Of a DNA stretch of 64,000 bases, positions 50,034 to 62,106 are shown one piece after another. Numbering within the stretch: the stretch's first letter is position 1; each line of letters starts with the position of its first letter. Source of the stretch: Nymphaea colorata (lineage: Eukaryota; Streptophyta; Magnoliopsida; Nymphaeales; Nymphaeaceae). Both the position numbers and the translations under genes were made by a program. The notes under the pieces were generated by a model. The model worked only from the letters and a program-made list of their open reading frames with translations, was not told the origin of the DNA and searched no databases. The stretch spans positions 24,631,703-24,695,702 of the forward strand of contig NC_045146.1 in NCBI RefSeq assembly GCF_008831285.2, read 5' to 3'.

Positions 50034-53000
50034 TTAGACTGAAGAAGAATCTACTGCATGCTCTGAAAAATCAATACCAGAACAAATGAAAACCAAAGGA
50101 AATGTAGGGTCAAACAAAACCAAAACTAGAACCAACAATCGACAAAAGAAAAGGTAAGAGAGTGGGAAAGAGGCCTATTTGTCTTCACGCACCCCACTAT
50201 TGTCAGAGTTGACTAGGCCTGGCGTAGAGAGAGCCAAGCACCGAACCCAAATTTGGTACCCATATGAATGATTTAGAGCATATCGACAAACTACAGTAAC
50301 ACAAGGATCATATAGCCTATGTTTATGTTGTACTTGATGGAAGCATGCAACTCGACCAACATCAAAAGCCACAAATGCATATGGTTATAAGACTGTGTAT
50401 CAGCCATATATCATGTAGCTTTTATCAGTACATCAATTTTTATTTTCTAAAAGCTTAATAACTAAAATCTCTAGAAAGTATAAACAGATAAAAACAAACA
50501 CCTAAGCACTACCACACCAGAGGTGAGCATCTTACCGATGCCATAACTGGCTAATTGCTGTGCAGTAAAACTTTAAAGTTGTTATCTATCTAAGATCTCG
50601 TATATCTCAAGATCAACTGGCCTACACACACACACACAGAGAGAGATTAAAAAAGGAATAATCAGAAAAAATTGCACTGAAAGCCAAACTCTGTTGTTTA
50701 AAGTCCTCCCTATGGCATCATAGCAATGGCCAATAATACGATCACAAACAGTTCAGTAGCTGATCTTCAATTTTTCATTGTTAGCAATTTCAGTATGTGA
50801 AGCTAATTAAATCTCCACAATGAACTTGCCCGGTGTGGAAAACCGACTGAAGTAAACGAGTAAAGGCTGGTGCTGGATGGTGTAATGATCCCGGCACAGA
50901 GGTTCGCTTACCCCTCCTCAGCCACCAGCCCCACCATGCTTGCTGGCCATGTCTCGGCCAGCTGGCCAGCCAAATTTGGCTCAATCATCGTGCTAATGAC
51001 TTCAACTTGTAGCCTACACATGGTTGCCATTAACGTTATGGTGATGCAGGTATCGACATGGCAATTTACAAGAGGTGGGCACGAGGTTATGGCAAGGTAT
51101 GTGTGCCCATTCACAAAAAAATCAAAATTTGAAGCAAAATTATGGTTGTGTCGCAAATTATGTCATCTTCATAGTTCATATGCAGCTCATAAATATAACC
51201 ATACAGCAGAATTTGCTTAAAAGATAGAAAAGTAAATCATTAAAAAAGTAAAACATACCCCAGGTGTATCTGCGTACCCCTACCTGTGTATTGGTACTGG
51301 TACTCCAGGGTTTCCTAGGCACCCATGTGACTTAGTATTGGAGCAATGTAACTTGACAATGGACCGCAAGCAAAATAATGTGATGGAGCCATAACTTAGT
51401 GGTCCCACGTAAGACATCAGTATTCAAAATTTGTTTGAGACTGGAAATGGGAAAAGAAAAGGCAGGACAGAAAGAGTGGCAACCAACATTGGGAGATAAC
51501 ACATGAACAATGACCATCACAGTATACAAAGCCTAGGAAAAGAAGAGGAATACAATAGGGTAATACAACAACCAGTCCTTGATGTTGTGAATATGTTGCA
51601 AAATAAATTTATTAATATTTTGAATAAGAGCTGAACTTTAAGAGATGTAAAGCGTCGGACAATTCTTCCTTCAAATTCTGTTTTTCTTACCAGGTGAATC
51701 CATATGACTGCTCCTTTCTGTGAACTTTAACACAGGAGAATCAGTGCCTCCAACATTGCATGCGTGAACGTTTACCTTTCTGCAAATAAAAAGTAGCTGC
51801 TTTTACAATATATATTATGTTGGCAGAAAAGGAAGTACATCCTAGGTGAAAAGAAAAGACAAGCAACAATTGGGTAAGCTATAAGGCATAGAAGACACAA
51901 GAAACAACAATTTGTGAAGGTACAAGCTAACTATTTAAACTGCTGCTCCCCATAAAGCCTGACAGGATCTAAAGCTTTTGAATGGATAAACTAGCAAAAA
52001 AAAAAGACAAACAAAGAACCTTATTGTTAAGGTCACCAATGAACTGAATCATACCATGATCAAGAAGAAGCAACACATAACTTGAGATAAAGAAAACACA
52101 AACCTCATCTTCTAAAATTCAATGATTTCCAAGGTCTTAGATGCATCTACTGCTCATGTAAAAATGAAATGCCAAGACATGTTCCAATGCTACAAAAAAC
52201 TAATTTCAATCTCTTCAGGCCATGATTCATCTATGATCATATGAAGAACAAGTAATTTTTTCAAAACCAACAAAAATGAATGCACGTTACACCAATGCCT
52301 TTACTTCACAAAGTAGCATTGTAAATGAATGCAGGTATACTCAGACAACTATAATTGCGGGTACAAAAAGGGATGATAGCAATAGGCCAATGTTGCTCAT
52401 AGAAAACAAATTAGGGCATATCCAACTTTTGTAATGTCCAGACTTCAAGTGCAAGACAGACCATTCTACCACAGGAACAGTATCGCTTAAATTTCATCAT
52501 TACAACTGTTTCAGTTATTCTTGTACTTGACACACCAAACATATAGACGATTGCCCACTAGGCTGAAAGTCAAAGCTAGTGTTTCCTAGCCCTGGTTAGT
52601 TGCCCTTGTGCAAGAGATGAGATCCAGAAAGTTAGCCACCAATTTCAACTAAATGTCTTCAAACACAACATTGACAAATCCTTTTAAGATTCGTATAATT
52701 TATATAAAGCTCCATATAGGCGCAACTAAACCTGTATTCATCCATGGTATAGCAGTGCAGGCATACGAATGACAAGAACAAGGGCTTTCCATGAACTTAC
52801 CTTTGGGCATCTAAGATTGTGTTGTGACCTGTAGATGAGCTTGAATCTGGAGTTGCCAGTACAGGTGCTACCATTCCATCATAGTCTTGATTCCCCTGAA
52901 TCAACAAGGTGTGAAAATGCTGATCTTGCATTTCCCATTAGAAAATAAAAGTAACTAGCTACAACATTCTTTAAAGAAACACTTGCAACCTACCAGTGAT

Positions 53001-54631
53001 ACTGAGGCTCTCCACTCGGGAATGCTTTCAGAAAGAAGTGCAATATACTGCTCCATTGCCATCTCCGGACTTATGCTCCCCACCTTTTGCCAAGCATTCC
53101 TTGCACACGTAACCAGTGTCCTCCATCACTCAAAGATCGCAGCTCTCTACCCTGTTAGTATGACTAGCAATCAAACTACACCCTAAAATGTAGGGTAAAT
53201 AACCCCCTACACATCCCCTGGCTGTCCAACGTCAAATGGAGATAGTGTTGCCAATGCCAAATAGGACAAGCTCACCACCTAATACACATTACATTTAGCT
53301 CCCATTTGTCCTATACCTATCGTAGACGCTTACAGCGTCAGCTATGAATGACAGGTGTCTTCTTTAATGACGTTTGAATCCCACCAAACGGCAGAAAAGG
53401 AGATGGAGGAAGATGATGAAATGGGAGAAATCATCATCTAAGAAAGAGTATAAAGAATCGGCAGAATCCATCCAGATAATGGTAATACACTTCGAAAACT
53501 TTCATCCTATCCCTTCTATTTATCGAGGTTATCTATAAAAAACTGTACCTGGTTGCACTATAGATATCGCTACCTCGCAAGGAACGCAGTAAAAAGTAGG
53601 AATTTAAAGAGAACAAGAGGTATTAGTAGTTAATACCACTTTGCACGAGCACCCGGCTTCAGTGCCGAGGGCGAAGACTCATAGCAGGGCCCTTCTGTGG
53701 CCGCCTTCTGCAGCCCGTACAGTTGCATTTGAACATCGTTTTCCAACTTGGATAACATCTCGTTGCCGTTGGGAGAAGCAATGAACCTCTCTGCAACACT
53801 GAATTGCTTAGACACTTCGCTTCTCTCGATCCCTTCCCAATCCTCCTCGTCACTAATCTCTCCTCCCTGCCCATGTGCTTCAGACTCTCCTGCTTCACCC
53901 TTCTTGCCGCTTCCTTCCTTTTCTTCGGCCTCCTTCGGCGATTCGAGATCAAATTCACGAGCAACATTCGGCTGCTTCTCTGCAGTTTCTTCTTTGCAAA
54001 CGTCCGTCGTTCCAATCTCGCGCAGTTCACCAGCTACAGACTTGTCACCACGATCCTCTGTCTCCATCATCTCCGCCGACAACGCAGGTGGGGATTGTCC
54101 TCCCTTGGTTTGCTCTTCGACCGCCAATTTTTCTTCACTAATCACATCCGAAGGTGAAGAAGCCAACTCCGACACGTGACCCCCAAGGACATCCCGCTTC
54201 TCCTCCTCCTCTAGTGCGACGACCCCGCCCTTCTCCTCCTCCGCGTCTCCCCCCTCGAAAACCCGTTGCAAACCACAACCTTCACCCCCTCCGGTCCCGA
54301 ATTCCGGCAACTCACGAACCACCACCGTCTCCGTCGTCTCCCTCACCCCCTCGTATACAACGTCCCCAAACCTCGCCGCCTCCTTCTCCTCCTTCGCGAA
54401 TTCAAGAGCCGCCACCTGGCGGCTCTCACCTCCTTCCAACGTCGCCGGGACCGTTTCCATAGCACGACCGAACAGCCTCTCTCCAACCACTGCGGGCAGA
54501 TCATCGTCAGTCGTGGTCTGCTTCCGGGTCTCCTTGTCGGAGTCCGCGGCCACAGAGACGAGCTTCGCGAGGAGGAAAGCGAACAGGAGGGAGAAGAAGG
54601 CCGTCAGAAAAATCTCCTGCAACACCTCCAT
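50034..54631 (-). CDS. ACBP3: Acyl-CoA-binding domain protein, class III (ACBP3-like)
   Basis: Exons: 54631-53637, 53099-52994, 52895-52801, 51779-51691 and, less surely, 50062-50034; 437 residues. The N-terminus MEVLQEIFLTAFFSLLFAFLLAKLV is a single membrane segment or signal anchor. Residues about 30-250 are Glu- and Ser-rich, probably disordered. The C-terminal acyl-CoA-binding domain starts near EEDWEGIERSE and reads DVQMQLYGLQKAATEGPC, then KPGARAKWNAWQKVGS and MAMEQYIALL. The Tyr and Lys of YGLQK, the Lys of RAKW and the Tyr of EQYI, the ligand contacts of the family, are all present. Class III plant ACBPs bind acyl-CoA esters and phospholipids in the secretory pathway and have roles in lipid turnover and autophagy. 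The exon 1/2 join splits the Trp codon of KWNAW. The 29-bp last exon (EHAVDSSSV) rests only on a good acceptor and phase; a different ending is possible. Confidence 0.9.
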
Positions 54632-54650
54632 CTCTCTCTCTCTCTCTCTG
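54632..54650 (-). promoter_or_regulatory. GA-repeat 5' leader of ACBP3-like gene
   Basis: A CT run on the plus strand (GA on the sense strand) of about 19 bases ends right at the start codon. GA runs in plant 5' leaders can bind BBR/BPC factors; a role here is only inferred. Confidence 0.5.
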
Positions 54651-57617
54651 TCAACAAGACGTGGGGAGGAAGAGAAAGAAAGGAAGGGAAGGAAAATAGT
54701 GAAGGGGAGGTTGAAGTCGGGTGAGAAGTGCTAGGAGCAAAGCATATTCTCTTGCGCTTTGTACCTCTCCTGCAGGAAGTTTTAGAGAGAGAGAGAGAGG
54801 GACTATTCCGCCACCTCCTTTTGATCGGACGGCGATTGATGGGGAGAGAGAGGAGGCAATTAGAGAGCGAACTGAATTGTTATGGGGTGTCGCCCAAGAG
54901 AGACAGTTGGTGGGCAGTTCTGTTCTCGTTTGGGATTTTCCTAGTTCCGGATCGCGCCTGCCCACAGCCTAATCTTGAGAGGAAAGTCCCGATTTCGTTC
55001 AAATTTGGCAACGATAATCAGCATTTTTAGATTAAAGTTCTCCGGCTATTCTATTTTGTTGCCACGTTAAACGAGGAAGAAACTTTTCTTCGTTATCCAC
55101 GGCAGTTAAAAGGCGTGTCTCCCGGCCCCGGGAGCTTTTTTAACTTTTGGGGGCTTCCTAAAAAATTGGCCCTCAACTTCGATCCCATCGTTGCTCCCAT
55201 CTTCCCTGCAATTTAGTGAAGATTTATAAGCAGCGAAATGAATCCGATTTAATGCGTATAAAAATATCGACACCCTTCTGCATCCCTGCCTGCACCATGA
55301 AATTAAGATCATTTAAAAGAAACGAGAACAATCGTGTATAATAATATAAAAAGATCAGGAGGAGTTCTGCTTCTTGTTGTTAAAATCGGATATGCAGCCC
55401 GTTTTCGTTATTTTTTCTTAATTTTGTTTATTTAGCAATTTTTTACTTGACTTGATTTGGCCGATTCCCAACCAAAACCGAACATCTTGTGTTTATCCTT
55501 TCTTTTCTTCGAACAAACGAAGATAAACTTGTTATGGGTAACGCCTATCTCGCCAAACCTAAAACTTGAAGTAATAAACTTTTACCCAAAGCCGGCAGCC
55601 ATTCATCATAAAAAGAGAGAGAGTGTGTGTGTGAATGATTTGAGGAGGAACACCTATTAACTTAGTCATTTTTGTTTACTTTAATCATGTTTTTCTAATA
55701 ATCATGAAATCAACTGCTCTTGTAGAATAAAAAATTTTATACCGTTACAATCAAATTTCTTTTACAATAATAACTTGAATTAAAACATGATATAATCTTA
55801 CATTTTCTACAGTTTTAGCAACCTAGCAAAACAGTTAAATAATTAATTTTGTAATGCCAAAAAAGGACGTGACGATCTGTATCTTGGTTAGGAAAGAAGG
55901 AATAATAACACTGCAGTTACAAACTTCCCATTTTGTGAAGACCATGATCTAGTTCCGATATATATATATAAACAAATGTGATTTAATAAGAAGATGAATA
56001 TGGTTGCAAGTGCCTTCTATTTGTAGGTAAAGCATTAATAACGGGCCTTGAATAATTAGCAAAACTAAATTTTGATGCGTTAATTATTAATAAAATTTGG
56101 TGCAAGCTTGCTCTTTCCCAAATGGGTTGAACAAACATGGAAGCTTGAAGTCGACTGCAAATTCAACCTTACGCTACCTTCCTTTTTTCTTCTTTTCTAA
56201 ATTACATTTGTATTAGTTTTTATTTGACATTTTTCTTGATAATTACAAAAAAAAAAAACACGATAAATGAAGTTATTTAAAAATTATAAACAAGAAAATC
56301 TAGAAAAAAAATGAGACGGGTGCATGTCACGTCAGGCGTGGTGTTAGGCCTTATCCAACCGACCCATATGGAATAAAACGTAGCGTCGTCCGTTTAATGA
56401 ATGTTTCGCAAATGAACACCTAATTTCAACGGAATAGTAGAAACAGGGCCCGCCTCCGCCTGCCATTTCATTTTATTTACGTCTGGAAAAATAAAGCCAC
56501 CTGATGAAAGGGTTTATATCACCTGACTATATGCGGCGCAACTAAATACTTTAATAATCCAAGTGGCTAAATGTTAAAAGCAGCACTTTTATGTCATTAC
56601 TTGAATATCAAGTTAAGGTGCTGAACTATTTTACGTTGAGTCGCTCTGCACCGACGCTCCGCCGTTAACATCCACTTCAACTTTCTTTCTAGAATTTAAA
56701 AAAGTATCAAATATTAGATCTTCAAAACTGATTTGCTCCACTGCGACCTTTCCAAATCTTCTTTTAAACTAAGTTGATCCAACGCGTATTACCTTAATTA
56801 TTTTTCTATTTGAGTAATATGTTTGTAATAATAAAAATGAACTATTCCTGTTGCATGAAATTTGTGATAGCAGAAAAAGCAATATTTTTTTTTTTTTTGA
56901 ATAACTTGAACTAGAACACCAATTATATTTAACTAGTGTTTATATAAATAATTTATGAAAAATTAGAAGGTATACTCCAACCCAATGATCTTGCCCCCTC
57001 AAAAGTGGTGGGAATGCTTCGTGATTGGTGTAATTAGAATGCCAAACAATGTTGAAAACTGAGTATTATTAGTTTTTAACAATACTTTAGGAATCTTTTG
57101 GTCGGCCCACTCATTGCGACCGCCCCCACTCATTCCACCCATTTGGAAACAAGGTCCACCCGTGACATATCGTTTATATATATATATATATATATATATA
57201 GCTTTTTTATATCTACCCCTACAAGTATATTTATAAAAACTTAAAAACTAGTATGCAACTCCAAATACAAATCTTAAATCTAGGTGCATCATACATATCT
57301 ATACTATACGTATTTAATGAAATGGTTTAAAAAATGATATTGATTGAAGCCCAAAAAGAGTCACTTCAAATGAGCTTCCCAATGGACCTAGCTGCCCCAT
57401 TATGCACATGAACTAATTGCTTTGCTCTCAAGAATATTCCAAACCAGTCACCAATGATCCAAATCCAGTACTTTCTCACCCAACTAGACTCTTCCCACCA
57501 CAAAACAGTTAATGGAAGTCATAGATCCATCACATTTTTGAGGATACTCCTGAAGCTCTTGTTCTTTTCCTTCTATTTCCAGGTGTAGGACAGCTTCGAG
57601 ACCTAAGTGGGGAGCAG
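54651..57617. other. Intergenic upstream of ACBP3-like gene
   Basis: The first few hundred bases are the probable promoter. Beyond that the sequence is AT-rich with a TA run at about 57176-57201. No gene recognised. Confidence 0.5.
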
Positions 57618-57753
57618 TACACCCATCAAGCAGAGTGTCGTGCATCAACGCTACTCTACCTTTTGTAGTTTAAAAGAGTGGTGCTCGTAGGAATCCAACT
57701 TACTACAGATTTTTAACAACCTTCCAGTCTAACCAGCTACGCTACACCCTTTA
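57618..57753 (-). repeat. SINE-like repeat (copy 4)
   Basis: On the minus strand: AGGGTGTAGCGTAGCTGGTT then AGACTGG (A-box-like), GTTGGATTCCTACGAG (B-box-like), AAACTACAAAA, then CACGACACTCTGCTTGATGG and GTGTACT. Order and spacing match copies 3 and 5. Confidence 0.65.
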
Positions 57754-58134
57754 AAGAGAGGTCGATCGGATTGGTTTGAGATCCATTTGGTGCATATGCA
57801 CATGCACGAGAAAGTAGTTCACGTGGCCGTCCCTTTCATTCCATGGGAAAGATATGAAACTATTTACACTTCATTTAATGAGGGGGACATGAGATGTGTC
57901 TCCTCCAAACATTATAGAGCCTTTTTGGAACATTTGTGGCCTATTTCCCATAAGTACTAACTACACCTATGACTGTGACAATGATCGGCTGAAACTAAAT
58001 TTCTTCATTTTCTTTTGAAATTTGTTCTCTATAATATGCAATTGTTTTGCTTACATCTCTTTGAATTTCAATGTGCTTTTGATGCGGTCCATGCATCCTT
58101 AGGAGCCACACTTTGGAAAGCAATATGAACTTGG

Positions 58135-58217
<83 letters not shown>
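58135..58217 (+). repeat. (TA)n microsatellite
   Basis: About 40 TA units without interruption, in gene-free sequence. Confidence 0.95.
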
Positions 58218-58218
<1 letters not shown>

Positions 58219-58634
58219 CAAAATGAAAAGGTTTTCATTCCAATTTGATTGATTGATGAAAAAGACATGTATCACTAATCGTGAAAAGCATAACACAATA
58301 TTTGTCGCAGTTATGCGTCAATAAAATTGTTTTGGTCAATAGCCAAGTTGCTTTAGATATATATTGAAAGGAACATATTTTATAAAATAAAAAAAAAACA
58401 CGCTTACTAAAAGTACGACCATATATAATATATTTTTTAACGGTCTTTAATATGATACTTTATTTAATATGTAAAAAACTAAAGGAAAATTTTAGAATGT
58501 ATGTTTGATTACAAAAAGTCTTGTCTTAAAAGAAACAACTTACTATTAATGCAATTAATAGTGAGCAAGGAAGAAAGAAGGGAAGTTATTCCTTTTTGCT
58601 TTTAGGGTTTAAGGTTGTTTCAAGACTTGAATAG

Positions 58635-58765
58635 TTTTATAGTACATTTTTCAACTTGAGTGTCGTACATGTCATTATTTGCAGTTTTCTAATACTCATA
58701 GGAATCAAGTTCAAAACGCACCGTCAATACGACACTGCGACCAACCAGCTGTGCTACGTCCCTTA
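58635..58765 (-). repeat. SINE-like repeat (copy 5)
   Basis: On the minus strand: AAGGGACGTAGCACAGCTGG (A-box-like), AACTTGATTCCTATGAG (B-box-like), AAACTGCAAATAATGACATG, then ACGACACTCAAGTTGAAAAA and TGTACTATAAAAC. This is the clearest tail of the family in the window. Confidence 0.66.
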
Positions 58766-61700
58766 AGCACTATTAATGTAATTGAACTTTCCTGCTTTCA
58801 AGTAAATACCACAGTTATGCTCAGGACACTGTTAATACAATTGAAGTTTACTGTTCTTAAGGGAAATACCACACTTACTCTTCTGAAGAAGAAAACGAAG
58901 AATTGGTTGAGGGAACATGAAAAGTGCCCATGTCTAGAGGAGTCCTGGTGGGACACATAGAGAGCACTTTGTACAAATGATTAACAGTGCTAAAGGGAGA
59001 ATCTATCACATCTGATGTTGAAGTTCAGTAATTTCTGTCTTGTCGTGTTTGATCTTAATTTGGGGAATACTTCATCTTAGCAAACACCAAAATTTGATAC
59101 CGCATACAAGCTCTGTCCTTTCATAAAGATGTGAAAAGGAGGGGAATTATAGATCGTGTTTGCAAACTGGAATGAACCACAACACAACCCCGGGAAGTCA
59201 GGCCCAAATAGGGACATACGGTACTTGTGTAGGTAAAACAGCTGAGACTGAATATCCCAATCAAACAAGTAAGCTTTTTTATTATCTTCATTGGCCACAT
59301 AAACCTAGTTTGAGATAGGTAAAATTATGTCTCATATCACCATATGACCTATGTTTTACGTAACATAGTATATGCTTTCCTTCGAACTCATTCAAAGACA
59401 AAGGCAGGAAACGTGCAAGCAATTAAGTTCCCGGATTTTGTCTCATTTGTGGTCGAGCCGTTTAATTAACTTGTTTTCTAGTGTATGCCCATATATGCCG
59501 CCGAATAAAAACTTGCTTAATTAAATAACAAAAAGTAAGAAATTTCATTTATCTTCGAATATTGGTAATGCTCCAAGAGATTAGCTGTCATCTTCCGGGT
59601 GACATAAATTCATTTATAAGCGTATTGCAGAGCGACGTTCATTTTACTTAGTAATTTAAATGACAGTAAAAAATCGAACACTTGCATCTCCCAATGTTTG
59701 AATTCAAACAATTAGTTTGGAATCGGTTTTTGTAAGTAAGGGGATTTGAACTTATATCGGAATCGTGCACCCGTCGTGTTTGATAAGAAATTTTGTGTAC
59801 CATGTTGAAATGCTATTACTAATCTGATTCGAATTCTCGTATGAAATTTGGCGAAAACAAGCTGGATCTGAATCGGTTATCTTGTCTTTAATATTTCAGG
59901 TGAGCGAGAAGTTCATCCTCCCGCTCGAAGCGAGGCCCCAAGACCCCACCTCTCTTTTCCTCTGCCTTTGGGACCTCAAGTTGCGTTTGCATCAGCAATG
60001 GTAGCAATACACCATATCACACACCACCATCTTAATCCATAGAAGTTTAACATTCATTAGAATCGAATTAGAGACCTACTTTTTTACACTCCCATAATTC
60101 GACCAGCCTCTCTCGAATCTTTCAATCAAAAACTCACTTCCCCTTGAGGTAACAGTGATCTTAATATTAAAAAGGTTTTGTACCATTCCAGACAAGAATG
60201 CGACAAAATTGTCCGTGATTGTATCCGGAAAAGATTCGAATACTTTTCCTTTCCTTCATAATCAATGCGCAGCTAATACCTAACTTGGCTTGGCCAGGTG
60301 ATAAGTCTTTTTCTTGCGGGGAGAAACTTTGATGGTATAAGTGTTTGACAAGCTTCTCCGAAGGACCTTCCCTTTCGTTTTTCTTTGTGTTATAATTGGC
60401 AAATTAGGTTCGACCAATGCAACTTAATTCATTTGAATTAAAATAAGGAGTTTTCCAATTTCAACCCTGTTTTTCACTTGCAATTTGAGAACAGACAGTC
60501 GCTTTTTTATGATTTTCTAATAACAGCCTCACTTTTCATAAAAATTATGAAAAAAGTCGTTCACTTGGGAAACAAAAAAAATGTTAGCCGCAACCTTTTC
60601 CCTACGCCATATTATACTACTAAATTGTATTCTTATCCTCTTGGCGAATTTGTTTTTGTTTCTCAAGTTAGCCAAGTGTAATTTTATTTGACAGTTACGA
60701 AAATTGGGTCTTCCATAAAAGATTATAAAAATCGGCTTCTTTTTTAGAATTATGGCTACTTTTAAAACCAAGAAAGAGAACTATATATATATATATATAA
60801 ACGGAGAGAGAGAGAAAGAGGTCGAACTCGGTTCGAACTCTAGTTGAGTTTCTTATAGCAATCTCGAGCTTAACTCGAGTACACAAAATCGAGCTCGAAC
60901 TCATCTCGTTCAACTCGTGTAACTTGTGAAAATTTGTTTTTATCTTATAAATTAAAGCTGGTAAACCGATTTTTGTAATATTATATAGAATACAGGTTTG
61001 CTAGTTGAGTCGAGTTTTTGAAACTCGAACTCGACTAGTTTATCGGTTCAAGTATCTTTGTAACCTCAAATTCAATTCGTTTATAAACGAGTCAAGCACA
61101 AGCCGAGTTTTTTCGAACGAGTTCGAGTCGAACCCGAGTTGGCTTAACTGGTTGCACAGCCCTGGTGTCAGGGCAAGTGGGTTGCTGAAAATCCATCAAA
61201 TTTTGTAGGTTTAGAACTTTTGCGGTTGGAAGAGCTGTCGAAATTCGGCCGAAGCTGAGCAGATTTTTTTCTTTGGTGAAGTTTCTTAGGTAAGAAGAAA
61301 GTATGTTGAACACGTTCGTGGGATGAGATTGGATCAAAACAAGTGGCATTTTATGTCTAATTTCACGTATCCATTAGTCAATAAACCGACGAAATGATCA
61401 ACAATTCTTAAGCCACACTTTTCAAGCAAGTGGAAGATGTGAACGACAGGGAAAAATCATCAACTGTTTGAGAAAATGGGATCATTTCCACATGGCGATG
61501 GAATTTTGGCTTCTCTTCCAATCAAGCGAATGATGTTCTTACCCAAGAAAAAGAAGAGAGGTTCCATTATGTGGACCCACACCTTCAATGGGCTTATGTG
61601 TAAGGAAAATGACTCGTCTTCTTCCTTTAGTGGCTATCAATCGGTCTGCTTACGTGTTTCACTGCTACCAGTTTCTTGGTGTGATGGGAGATAGGCGAGG

Positions 61701-62065
61701 ACCGCCATTGATGGCGTATTCAACATCCTGGTGTGTATCTATGTATATGTTTAATATAATACAGGAAACTATATAAATAATCAAACTGTACATATGAAAA
61801 CCGGCGTTGAGTTTTTTCAGCAAAAAATTTCTAGCTCAACTGCTCTATCTGCATGGGAGTTCTTTTTTCTTCTCGTCTTCTTCTTACATTGACTTCTAAC
61901 TACTAAAAGAAAAGGTAAGGAAAAGGAAAGATTGTTTGTAGCTTAAGCCTTCTTTGTTTGAGGTATTATCCATGTATCTGTTAGCGTTTTGAGCTCATTC
62001 AGGGCAGTGGGGTAATCACATTGTGACTGGTGTGGCCAATTGCCCACTCCAATCTCTTAAAAGTT

Positions 62066-62106
<41 letters not shown>

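Noticed and set aside
53748-54462. Several long Pro/Ser-rich plus-strand frames
   Set aside because: They are antisense shadows of the GC-rich first exon of the ACBP3-like gene.
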